Below, one piece after another: positions 25,411-36,870 of a DNA stretch of 64,000 nt. A program made the translations under genes and the position numbers. Position 1 is the first letter of the stretch. Each line of letters opens with the position of its first letter. Location of the stretch: assembly GCF_000524195.1 (NCBI RefSeq), contig NW_020170392.1:132068-196067 (forward strand), in the 5' to 3' direction. The notes below the pieces were generated by a model that saw nothing but the letters and a program-made list of their open reading frames with translations, was not told where the DNA came from and searched no databases. The DNA comes from Echinococcus granulosus. Its lineage: Eukaryota; Platyhelminthes; Cestoda; Cyclophyllidea; Taeniidae.

Positions 25411-26361
25411 AGATATGCCTATGCCGTCTGCCCGGAGGACGAAAGAAGTCATAATGCTGGGGTAGCACATGTAGTATCAACGTGCAGCAGGGTCGAGGGG
25501 CTACTGGCTTGGTCCAGAGGTCACGCTGCCCTGCGGATGTACAATCACGGAGCCTTAAGTGCCTGCAAGACCAAAATGAAGTGTTAAACAAGGCTTTGTA
25601 TAGCTTCCTCTTCCTTTGAGCATCATTTTTGTCGCTACCCTTGGGACAGCAACAACGATTCAACCGCGCCGTTCACCGAATTCGAGTACAAAGGGGAAGA
25701 TATTTGTCATCAACAACACTGGTCCCTCTTGACAATTCCACTGCATCTGGGGTTTTGTTCTCTTTGGGAAGTAGACTGTGGGAGGGAGGAATGTGCAGGC
25801 CATCTCGTATGTCTGTTGCTAGTCGTCTGAACACTGGCCCAAAAGCAGAACCATTTTATGAAGAAGGGTTTTTAAAGTATTTTCGTGAAGATAAGTTTTT
25901 GTGTCTTTGTTCCCACTTCAGTACTGCCCAGCTATATTCATCCAGGTTTTATCCAGCTAGTAGAGATGCGAAGGAGGTACGTGTGTGTTTACCCAATTGA
26001 TATTTTTATGCAAACAAAGCTAGCGTGGCTTCCATTGTTGACGGCATTTCTGCAGGACACGGGATTGGAGTAGTTGCTGATGGCAGAAGTCATGTCCAAA
26101 CCTTCTGTTAGGAGTCAACACAAATTCTATCATTCGTTGCATATGCCCTCAGTCCTTCGCTTCAAGGTTTAGCATGCCGTAACAAAAACCAGGGTCTATG
26201 TTGGACACCGAGTCTTCCCTGAAGTCAGAAGAATACATAATACCAGGGCGGAAAATGTATTGCCGACGTACAGAAGAACTGGGCAGCTACTGGCACAGTC
26301 TGAGGGCCATGCCGCCCCGTGGAATTACAAAGACGAAGCCAAAACGACGAGTTGAACAAGC
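25411..26361 (-). mobile_element. TRIM-like non-coding LTR element, copy B (reverse)
   Basis: Read on the minus strand, the 5' terminal repeat is about 26200-26361 and the 3' repeat about 25411-25592. Both begin near TTGTT(C/T)AAC and contain CGTTTTGG/CATTTTGG, CCAGTAGC and the CTTCTTTCGTC-type end. A purine tract (AAAGGAAGAGGAAG on the minus strand, near 25602-25616) sits just inside the 3' repeat, as a polypurine tract should. The 123-codon plus-strand frame at 25629-26000 runs antisense through the interior and is not conserved in the other copies. Confidence 0.85.
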
Positions 26362-27436
26362 AGTCAAGGAATTACAGCAAGTCTTGCCCATGTTAATGAA
26401 ATATGATGCGATAAATAAGATTAAGTCATATAGTCCTCATTCAGCATCCATGTCACAAAGATTACTGCCAAGATGGACTAAGTAATTTTATCGGCGGACC
26501 AATATGGGGATGATGGTCATGCGCTGGCAACTTTTTTGGTCAAATATTAACTGTAACGACTCCTCGGTTTCTTCAGCAGCGTATACTGAGCGACTTCATG
26601 CGTGTCAGTTGACCTCTTCACGCTGAAAGAGGCTTATCCCCGAGCTACATGTCCTCAAAACACCTCAGTTTAATTAATTCCTTTCCTTGATGTTTACAAA
26701 TGAGCTCTTGGATTAATTTTGAGTTGCTTTATGGCATATACAATCTCGTAATTTCGATGGTACTTGATCAGTCATGATACTTACTTTCAAATAGTTGGTA
26801 CAATGAAATTATTCTCAACTGAGTAAAACTTGCCTGGTATGCATTTATATTATTCCCCTCTGCCCTATAATTCCACTGAAGGATCTGGAGGTTTTGCGGT
26901 GCCTCGTTGATGCACTTGCAATCGAAAGAAGTTGACAATTCATGTGACGCCTCTGCTTTGTCCATGCTTCTATCCTTCAGTTCTAAATACCGACGGTATA
27001 ACATAGTAGAAGCACTGGGAAGTGATTTACGTCTGTTAGGTAATTAAAAATTTTTGCAATTTTGGGTTGAGTTAATTTTCGCGCCACCGAAGCACCAGTC
27101 CTCATCGCAATTTCCTATCCGCTCGTATAATTAGCATGCAGGCACTTCCATTTTCGACAGTTGCACCACTGGGAAAAAACAAATTAGCTAGGTAAATTAA
27201 ATCAAAACTTGAAGAAAAGGAAACTTTAACACAATAAACCAGTTGTTAAAGTCCTTACCTAAATTGACTTCAGCTGGAGTGTATGTGAACATGAATATTT
27301 CCCGAAGCAAAAATATTCTACCCATTCTCGGTGGTCTATCGACAAGGTAAAAGACAACAATGGGATTAGTGCTGGTCACGCACTAGATTCGTCATCAATT
27401 GACTCAAAAGTTAAGGTAATTTTGTAGTAATTTGGT
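26362..27436. other. Non-coding spacer
   Basis: No gene or repeat recognised; short frames such as 26768-27004 (-) have no family similarity. Confidence 0.4.
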
Positions 27437-27604
27437 TGTTTGTTTAAATCTCAGCTTTGGTAACAAGAAAGTTGGAGCTGTGCTGGACGGCACGGCCTCT
27501 GGGACGTGGCAGCAGCCCCTGAGTCCTTCCGTACGTTGGCGGTGCATATTCTGTCTAGGTATTTATGTCTTCTTTTGTCCTAAGGGAAGGCTCGAGACGG
27601 TACA
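27437..27604 (+). repeat. Solo terminal repeat of TRIM-like element (plus orientation)
   Basis: It starts TTGTTTAAATCTCAGCTTTGG-like, continues with GGCACGGCCTCTGG, CAGCAGCCCCTGAG and CGTACGTTGGCGGTGCATATTC-like blocks, and ends CTTTTGTCC and GGCTCGAGACGGTACA. The matching order and the CA end agree with the full-length copies. Confidence 0.75.
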
Positions 27605-29318
27605 ATTTTTCTTTCAGTTTTACTTTGGGATATGGATTATTCCTCCTTCCAAAGTCATGAATTCTCGTAGTGTCGCACCCGACTTATACTCCAAAAAGCT
27701 TTATTATAGGCGTACAGAATAAATGGGTGAGTGCTTGAGGCAATAGCGTGGAGGGTGAACAGGGTAAGAATAAAACGATCCACTTAGCCACATGCACAGC
27801 ATACAGTCTCCATTAGAAGCACCTCATAGCATTTGAAATCTCTTTTTCCGAGCGTAATCGCCTACCTCTCGATGACTGACTTCTCTTCGTCTCATAAGGT
27901 TAAACTAGTTGCCATCACCGCTCTCAGCTTAATGCCAATGGCCACCCAGTGGTAACAAGGGCAGGGTGGGAAAAAACCTCCAATATCATTAGGCAGGCTA
28001 CTGAGATACGTCAAATCAACTACCGACATTCGTGTCCTAATGCACCCAAGTTCAATTTGCTTGGACAGTCGGGACGAGAATCGACACACATCTCCTTCCT
28101 TGACATTCCTTGACATTTTATTTTATTACATCTCTTTTCAAAAAGCGCTGGCAGTTCATCTTTTTAAAAATATTGTGTTGTTTAAAAAGCTGGAACTTTA
28201 GAACTCGACAAAGAATTTAAAAAAATTTCAACCACTGCTAAGCGTATTACTTTTTAATTACATTCAGCGAAATTTACACCTGTCTCATGACAAGTAATAT
28301 CCTCCAAGTTTTACCGCAAACAGAACTGTCTGCGACACCCTGCTTCAATCCGTCATCGGTGTCAAATGTAAATGCTTCTGAATGACTGTGCTCAACGCTT
28401 CCATTGATACAGTCGGCTCTTGTGAAATCTCGTCCCACGGCAGGTTGCTTATACGTCGAAGAAGAAGAAGAAAAGAAGAAGGTTCTACGCGCTGATTGAT
28501 GCTTCACAGGAATAAATGACCTCTGTACCGTAGGCTGAGAACTCCTGCGGCTCTGGTGTACAGTAAGCCGTGTTTGAAGCGTTTGCCCTAAGTCTTCTGC
28601 ACAAAATGACATCCCCAATCTTCACGTCTTTGTTCACAATAAAATTTTACCCTTTGCTATATGCTATCCAGTGGACGCAATACTACTGCTGCCTGTTAGA
28701 CTACCCACCGGATATGTAAGGGCTGCCTGTAATGAGAGATTCCTTCTGCTTACTACCGCGTGTTCTCCCGCCACGGTACCATCTTCTCAAAGATGTCAAA
28801 GTGGATCCCTCCGACTGAGTCGGGCGCCCTCGTATTTGATTCTTACCCGCAAACTTTGCTCAGGTCACCAACATCCCCCTCTTGATGTTAGAAACAGGTT
28901 TCCTCACATATGCTAAACTCAGGGTGCAATGAATTTCCGGAAATTGTGGTAAATAGCCACCGCTGTGGTCAGCTGTAGGTGTCTGTCCCTGTGAGACCCC
29001 GAAGGGTGTATCCATTTCTCATTGCTGGTCGCTTTTGCGGGTGCAGTACACCTTGTCAAACAATGGTCATGTTAAGTACATGTAGGCTTTGTGTTCTTTC
29101 ACAGTTTTGCGCTGTCCGCATACACATTTGCCCTATTGTCGCTGTGTACAAGCAATTCACAACAGACTTCACCTATTCGTGCCAGCGAACACACCATATC
29201 CGTTTCAAATGTGCCGAAGTCATTCACAATGCTAATATTCTCCATAGATTTGGAATTGGAGAAAAAAAATCTGGGTGGTGTCACTAAGATCTTTTCTAAT
29301 CATTTGTGATACCCACAT
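27605..29318. other. Non-coding region with one open frame of unknown status
   Basis: The minus-strand frame 28274-28618 (114 codons) contains a Phe/Ser homopolymer patch encoded by a GAA/AAG microsatellite (28454-28480), and a plus frame lies at 28671-28916. Neither has family similarity or clear splice sites. I leave both as unsupported. Confidence 0.35.
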
Positions 29319-30333
29319 TGCTGGTTTAACTGAAGTGTCCGCCTTCATACTCTCACCGGTTGGCATGGCCTCCGAACCTTGCTGGCAGCCTCCGGCGCTT
29401 CTAGACGTCGTCAATGCATTTCCTGTACTAGTAATCCGACTTCTCGGAAGCCTCAGGGCGCTACATTGGCGGCAGCTGAATGAGGGCATCCACCCTGATT
29501 CACATTACTGAATGCTAAACATTAATGTGACAGAAGAAGGACATATGCTACGGATGGAAAATCTGTGGCGATCTTTAAGGGTAGGATTTTTAATGATGTC
29601 CATCTTCGGCAACTGCCCCAGATTCGTGTTCTGCAGGAATGCAATTTACAAATAAAGCGACACTAGCCGTGATAACGAACCATTCGGAAATGTTCCTTAC
29701 CGAGCTTTATACTGTACCTTTATGGAGATTTCAATGAAGTGAACACGCGATACTTCTCCCGCCCCCCACTAGCAAGATCGAACACAGATAGACAGATAGA
29801 TAGATAAATGGATAGATATGGCGAGGTAGCACTAAAAAATGGCTTTGCTTTTAGGCCAGTGTTCTCTCGGCTAGCGATGGACATACGTGATGGTCCTGCA
29901 CATTCCCCTTCCCCCAAGCAGTTCCCAATTAGGAAGAAACCCTGGATCCAGTAGAAATGTCAAGAGGGGTCAGCAATTTTATGATCAGATGTCATCTCAG
30001 TTACATGTAAATCTGATGGCCAATGCGGCTAGTTTGTGGACGTTTCCATTATGGTACTGACTATGTTGTGATAGCCGAGGTGGGAGATTGGCCAAGAGTA
30101 GCGCTGAGGACGCCGATCAAAAGGAAAGGGAGCTACGTAATAATTTGTTTGTCTACCTTGTCGTTTTGGTTGCGGGGGCACTGAAGAGCACGGCCATTAT
30201 ACTTCTACCCAGTGGCATGGCATCCGGGACATGCCGGTGCCGCCCTCTCCCAGCACCTCTGTACGTCGGCCATACGTATTCCACCCTAGTAATGTCTTCC
30301 TTCACCTTTAGGGAAGACTGGGTGCATTACACA
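29319..30333 (+). mobile_element. TRIM-like non-coding LTR element, copy C
   Basis: Terminal repeats are about 29319-29465 and 30145-30333. Immediately inside the left repeat, TTGGCGGCAGC (29466-29476) is a candidate primer-binding site; copy D has TTGGTGGCAGC at the same place. A purine tract (AAAAGGAAAGGGAG, about 30119-30132) precedes the right repeat. The interior shares long ordered similarity with copies A and D, for example GATGGACATACGTG and CCTGCACATTCCCC. It contains a short GATA-type microsatellite near 29786-29815. No open frame of note. Confidence 0.87.
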
Positions 30334-31837
30334 TTTTAAAACGCACTTACTTATATTTAAGATTTTTTTCACGTTTAATTTTAACTAGAAGGACACTTGA
30401 ACGCAAGTTACGTCGTGTTTTGACAAGTATTCATTGAGGCCATTTCCACATAGAATTGATAAACAGGAGTAACAATCCACTTAAATTCTCCATACTTTTG
30501 CAGGAAAATCTTCCTCTAGTAGATTACACTTAAGAACAGCAACAGTTGTGATTGCAAAAATAATAAGATGAACTGAGACATGGCATCCTTAAAATTAAAC
30601 ACCATGTTTTTGAGAGCTTTCCCTAAATTTATAGAAAAAATTTACATGTAGTGCTTTAAACGTAGTTCATTATTTTGCGCTCATGCCATCTCTTGTATGG
30701 CTATATGAACGTTTTCCCCGGTAAGGCAGTTTGAATTGTGTTGAAAAGATTTCAACCACATCAGACTGGTCAAATTTGATGTTGCCTTCAGCTTTCAATT
30801 TGGTGAATCACCCTTTCTTGTCGGTGGATGCGGCGAACAGACAACACATTTTGTTACAGCCGGCTTATTAACGTTGTCACTCAAAAGATGTTTACTTAAG
30901 GATGCAAAAACGGCGAAGTCACTTGCAGTTGTGACTTTGCCTGCCGCCGGCATTTCATTGTTTGGTGAAACGTCACGCCACTATCGTGGTTTGTGCTGCA
31001 GCGCCCCAAGTCTCCCCCAAAGACGAAAGGAGACACAATACCAGATCTGGGGGCTACTGCCGTGGTACGGAGGCCATGCCGCCTTAAGCGTCTGCGAAAC
31101 CAAAACAAATAGTTAAATAACTAGTCGTAAATCAAAAACTCCTCCACAGGATCTATGTCTGAATAGAAATTTTAGATCCAGTATAACTTCGTCAGTCGGT
31201 CAGTATTTATGGTAGTCCCAATGACTACATTTTTCGCCTTGTCTACCCAGCCCACTTCCTTATCCGTGTACCAAAGTTTACCTCTAGGATAGCTTTACTA
31301 ATTTTTCCTCTGCAGGAAGAAGATAATGCCTTGCATTCATGGCTGACACCGCTTAATTAAATGTGAGTTTCGCTTATAAGAACCATTATCTTCTTCAAAT
31401 TTTCTTCCTTAACGTTTGGGTAATCGTGACTAAAAAGTATCAAGATTGGTAGCATATTACCGGTTTCAACAGCTTTATTTTTATTTCTTCTAACTTGCGT
31501 TATTAACTTTCAACTCTGGGCCTCCCGCTCCTGCCTACCGTAGTCCTAGGACCTACTAACGTAGAGAAAGTAACCTTTAAAATACAAATAAATAAAAAAT
31601 TTTAGTTGAGGTAGCCCTTTGGCAACAAAAACGTTGGATGCAAGCGTAAACATTCGTAGGTTTAAATAATTTATAAATTGGGAGGAATGATAAATGGCTG
31701 CTATGGAGCATTGAATTCTATCGTAGTGCTTTCTGGGTGAAAAACTGAAGTGGGTGAATGTTTGAATGTACCAGTTGGGCTAGAGACGGTCAGTAAATGC
31801 GATCCTCTCAATGGATCGGACGCCATCGGTTTCCGAG
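30334..31837. other. Non-coding region containing a solo terminal repeat
   Basis: Apart from the repeat at 30994-31121, nothing is recognisable. Confidence 0.4.
30994..31121 (-). repeat. Truncated solo terminal repeat of TRIM-like element
   Basis: The reverse complement retains CTTAAGGCGGCATGGCCTCC, CCAGTAGCCCCC and a CTCCTTTCGTCTTTGG-like end with GGGGCGCTGCAGCA. Relative to the others it lacks roughly 25-40 bp (the CTTTGTACTTCCGC and CCCTTCTGTACG blocks). Confidence 0.7.
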
Positions 31838-32060
31838 GAGGAAATGTACCCTGAACATATCCAACGGAGATATTTGTACCCCTTCATTCATAATCACTCA
31901 ATGAGGCATTTCCTCATCCAGCTCGTCTGCTCCATTCAGGGGTATGAAGGCTGCAGTGGAAGAGAGAAACACCTAGCCTAAGACAGGGATTTCTCGAATT
32001 GCAGTGCAAACTGTTAAACAAATTCGACGCAGGTCTAAGCAAATCGTCTAGAGATGTCTA
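31838..32060. repeat. Second dispersed repeat family, copy 2
   Basis: It matches 19360-19560 in block order (CCGAGGAGGAA, CCTGA, TCCTCATCCAGCTCG, ATGAAGGCTG, AGTGGAAGAG). Same orientation as copy 1. Ends are not defined. Confidence 0.5.
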
Positions 32061-35000
32061 ATCCGTTTCATAATCGGCTTAACTGCTACAGGAATTTGTT
32101 TCAGTTACGTGCGACGAGGATAAGCAAGGCGGTCGAATTCACCACCGACCCTTACGAAACGGAAAGAGCAAATTCAGGGGTCCGCACCTCAAACCTCCAT
32201 TTATCTGCTCCAGAAATATGATGTACCCAATTTAGCCATTCTGATTAATTTAAAATATTAGCTGATTTTATGAATCCTAATAAAGCTAATCGTCTACCCA
32301 CTTGTAATACTTATTTTGTTTTAATGTGCCTTTCAGGGAGGAGGCAATCAGGAAATTCGAACCTCGTAACCGGGTCGTCCTCTCCCTTACCTAGTGACTG
32401 CGGCTCCCCCCCTTCTTGAATATTGTATTTTCCCTATCCATCTTGTCACCTTTAATAAAGATGTCCAAAGCGAATCAACCGGGCTTGTCTAGGAACGCTA
32501 GGAATTGGGAAGCGGAGACCGAGGAGCCTCGCTCCACACACTGATCAGCAAAGGGGTCGCAAGGAAGGCGGTTGTTCGTGTTTAAGCTTGTTCTGTTTTG
32601 AGCAAAAACTAGCCACCCATTCTATTTGCGAATAAGGTAAAAAGTGGACACTACGGGAGGAAGGAGGAAAAGAAGAAAATTCGAGCCGCAGTGTCACACT
32701 TTCTATTGATCTAAGCTTGTTGTTCTGCACGGAGGTATGGTAATTTTCACTCGAACGGGACACTCCCGTTTGTTCTAGATTTACCCAAATTAAGTCGCTC
32801 GTTTACTGTAGTTTCTCTTAGGTAGAAGCAATCTGCATGTAAAATTACATGCACTTTGGTGAGAGAGGGGGAAATTCAGCATTATTCAAAGTTTTCTTTT
32901 TTGAACAAGCAAGACATGACTCCTTCAAGTTATTGTTTACTAGATATATTTGCCCTTGTAATAAGACAGTACTATTGGTTTTAATAAATTTACAAGCGTT
33001 TTACATTTGCTTCCCTACACCCGCATTATGGTTGCGCTGTCATGCATTTCGTATAATTAGTAGTCTCAAAATAAAAGTAATAGTTCAAAAACACCAAAAT
33101 TAGTGTTTTGTATGTCCTGGAAAAAGGCATGCCCTGATTTGTTGTAGCTGTTTTTGTTGAAATATCAAGGTTGTTGCTAATACCAATGGCCTTGAATTGG
33201 CAGTATTCTGGGTTGTTTCGCAGCCTCCCATTGGTGAAGGAGACTGACTTTCAAAAAGTGTTCGTGTGATTGTTTACGAGTGCGCCAATCTACACCTTCT
33301 AGAAGGTTTTCTTTGTTCTGATCCCCTATACCATATTAAAGGCTTATAATTTATTTCATTCATGAGTTGCCCTTGCGAAGGATTAACTGCTGCTACTCTT
33401 TTCGGAATAATTCTTCATTTATAATGCGTTGTAACCTAGATGGCATGATCATTTGCCTCATTTGCATAAATAACGCCTCAAGCCCACTTCGACTCAATTC
33501 ACGCAAAAATATTCAACAATACCCAGAGATTGAAATATAGAATAAATAGGTGGGAATCATAAAGTTTAGTGGTCACCACGTTTGCTGCATATTTTGTATT
33601 TCCTCGAAGATTGATTTGGTGAGTGTTATTGGGGGGAAGGTATACCCTTTTCATCGACCCTGATCAAGTAGACTGGTTGTAGTTATGGTGACGAGTACGC
33701 GTGTGCTGCTCTCTTACAGGCTCTCTAAACTGTTCACCAAACTGGAAGTAGACGGGAAAGGGTTGATGTGTCGTGGTGCCTTGCTGCCAAGTTCTCCGTA
33801 TGGGTTTTAAGTAGGTCTGCTGTAAACGCTGCCTCTGCTGTGGCTGAGGCGCTGGTGACCTGACAGGAATTGCGTGTGCTCTATCTCTGCTGCAGCTTTG
33901 GGTAGGCCTGGAAGATGTGGATTAGGGAGATCGATCCACACAAACCTCGCTAGTGTCATTCACACCATTACTTTCCATATTTCAGGTCAGTGAAGGTCAT
34001 TGGTACAACGCGGAAGGTCTACCAGTTAGCCTTAACAGAAAGTTCACGTTCGACATATTAATAGTAGGAAAAATAAATGTGGTAGTCTTCAGTGGTTTGA
34101 CGAAATGAGACTGATTTTTCCTCTAAAATCGAGGTCCGATTTCTTCGAACTGTTCTCTAAGATTGAAGCGGAATTTGAAATAATGACATTTTGGCTTGCC
34201 ACTCGTCTCGTCCTTTCATCTATGTTTGGTAGGCCTCCATGCATCTTCTCATCATTTTGTTAAGCTGGAAGGCAAAATAATTCCTTTTAAGGGTTTTAAT
34301 GTACATGTTTGCATTCGTCCTTAGGTGAATTAAACAAAGGACTCTGACGCCGTACCGTAGGTACCTATGATTCAAACCTTCTTCGGTACCTTTGACACCC
34401 CTTATCAAATCTGGAAACCCTCCATTTGATCGTTGGATGCGGATCGCCGTCTTATTAGCCGCACTTCAGTGGAGTGGGTTTTGCTTCCTACGTATCCCCA
34501 TAGTACATTTGTGGTACTTGCTCCATTACTCAACTCACCTGTCATTCTTTTAGAGACAATACCATGGTACTCACTTATTGATGCTCATTTCTTCTTTAAA
34601 CTGCTCGCATGCAAAAGTATCCAAAGGACACATTTTCCAGGTTGTTAAGATCCCATCAATAGTTGCAATTAGTCAGGGCATGGTTCGTACCTCGGATAGC
34701 AAAAAGGTATTCAATGCAGTTAAATGCAATCCTGCGAAAAGGCCGTAAAATCTTTAAAATGTCCTTCGAAAAGATGCCACGCTCCATAGTTTTGAATGCA
34801 GAAAATTACGCTCCGGTAGGTTACCCCATTTGGTGGTTGTCGAAATTTAGGATGTGTCAACTTTACCACGCACTTGATTTTCATGCCACCGCATTTATTT
34901 TAATTCGTGAACATGTTAAACCAACGCTATGAGAAATTAAATGTTCATTAGGCCACCGCCCTTGCTCTGTTGCAATTTAGAGGAAAATTTAATCCGCCTC

Positions 35001-35778
35001 TACCTACATACTGCCTTCCTCTGTAAGCTCTTTGACTCACTCCCAGGGCAAGCCTGCTTCTGCAGAGGAAAGGAAGCAGCTATTTTAGTCATCCATTTGG
35101 GCGGAGCCGTAGGGAGCGGCCTTTTTGCTTCCATCTGATTAAGTCATTCAGCCGGGGACAGATTTGTCATGCAGACAAATGCGCCTCCCGAGGTATCTTA
35201 CGTCCACTAAGGTACAACATCCGCCCTAGAGTTTCACAAAGGGCTTAATCACTTGCTCTAGCGCAGTATCTGTGACATACTTCAAGCTATTAATCCACCG
35301 TAGTAATCCCGTTAACGTTATCCTTGACGGGAACCTCATGCTATGTATGATATATGTGTGCAGTTGGCAAACTTTCGCATTAGAAGAACATCAGGGGAAT
35401 TTCTGCTAAAATTAATGAGTTTGCTCCTGCATTTTTCATTAACCTGTCAAGAAGTTGGCCAACAACTCATTTAAGTGTCAAAACTTTCCTGGAAAACGAG
35501 AATCGCGGAATTCTGATCTGTCGTAACCATATTTCCCCTAATTTCCTCAAATTTATTTCCTCCTTGAATGATGGCAGACAAATATGCCAAGAAATTTAGT
35601 GCTAATTGGAGCACTCGTTTCTCTTCACATTTGAATCTTTTTTAGTAAAATGTGCCATATAGGATAGAATAATGTGCCAATAAATCAAATCCAAGCTACT
35701 TTCCCTAAGGAAAAGAACTCGGGTAATTTTGTTGTTACTTAGCGGAACAGTGATTTACGAATATTCGATGTTCATTCG
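32061..35778. other. Non-coding region, no gene recognised
   Basis: About 3.7 kb. Frames at 32545-32763 (-), 32849-33103 (+), 34433-34648 (+) and 34663-34932 (+) show no family motifs. A perfect 9-bp inverted repeat (TGCATGTAA, 2-nt gap, TTACATGCA) lies at about 32834-32853. Confidence 0.4.
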
Positions 35779-36870
35779 GAGTGCTCCGAGTCTGCCCTTA
35801 AGCCGAAAGAAGCAATATACTAGGGCAGAATAGGTGTTGCCGACACACAGAAGGGCTGAGGGGCTGATTGCATGGTCAGAAGGTCATGCCGCTGAGCGGA
35901 AGTACAAACGTGAGGTCTTAGGTGCCCGCAAAACCAAAACGAAGACTTGAATTAACCAAAGAAGTACTACACTGCCTCCCTCTTCTCTTTTTGAACGTCA
36001 TCTCCAGCGCTCCTCTTGGTCAAACTCCCACCTTGGCCATCACAACGTGGTCAGTACTGCAAGAAAATGCACCCACAAACCAATTGCGGCAATCATCGAA
36101 TTTGGGCGCAGCTGAGAAGATATCTGACTGCAACGTCACTGACCCTTCTTGCCAATTCTGCTCAATCTGGGCTTTCGTGCTTTTTGAAAGCTGAATTGGT
36201 TGGAGGGGAAATGTGCAGGCCACCACGTATGTCCATCACTAGTCGGCAGAACAATTGTCCAAAAGCAGTCATCTAATAGGGGCGATATTTGAAATAGTTT
36301 CATGGGAATGATGTTTCCCGTCTGTTCCTCCTGCACACTTTTTTCTTACTTCACTGCTGCCCAGCCATACCTATCTTGGCTCTACCTAGCTAGTAGAGAG
36401 GTGGGGGAGATGTCGTGTGCTCACTTAGTTGATGTCGTCATCGAGATTCCGTAAGCTGCTCCGTAATGAACGACCATGGCTTTGTCGCTTTGGTTGTGAA
36501 TAGCACTCCTGCAGAAAGTGGGACTGTGGTAGTTGCCATCTTCATTTTTAACTCCTCCTAGGGTTTATCACATACTATCCCACCCGCGGTTCATGGTCTT
36601 CTTCCTTCACGTTAAGCTTTTGCATTCAGTGTTTGAAATCGGGGAAGATACCCTCTAGGTTTAGATTCGCTTTCCGCTGCCACCAATATTACTCCCAGAG
36701 AGTTCTCTGAGGACGAAGGCGACGTAATATTAGGGAAGAAAATGTATTACTTACGTAGAGAATGGGTTGGGAATTACTGGCATGGCCTAGAGGCTACGCC
36801 GCCCGGCGGAAGTACAAAGGCGGAGCCTTAAATGTCCGGGAAATCAAAATGAAGAGTCGAGCAATTATTA
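35779..36870 (-). mobile_element. TRIM-like non-coding LTR element, copy D (reverse)
   Basis: Minus-strand 5' repeat is about 36688-36870 and 3' repeat about 35779-35957. The candidate primer-binding site TTGGTGGCAGCGGAA (minus strand) lies at about 36672-36686, next to the 5' repeat. The polypurine-like tract AAAAAGAGAAGAGGGAGG is at about 35975-35992. The interior matches copy C closely, including the GATGGACATACGTG block near 36223-36236. No coding capacity. Confidence 0.86.

Noticed and set aside
25629..26000. 123-codon plus frame inside TRIM-like copy B
   Set aside because: It is antisense to the element and not preserved in copies A, C or D.
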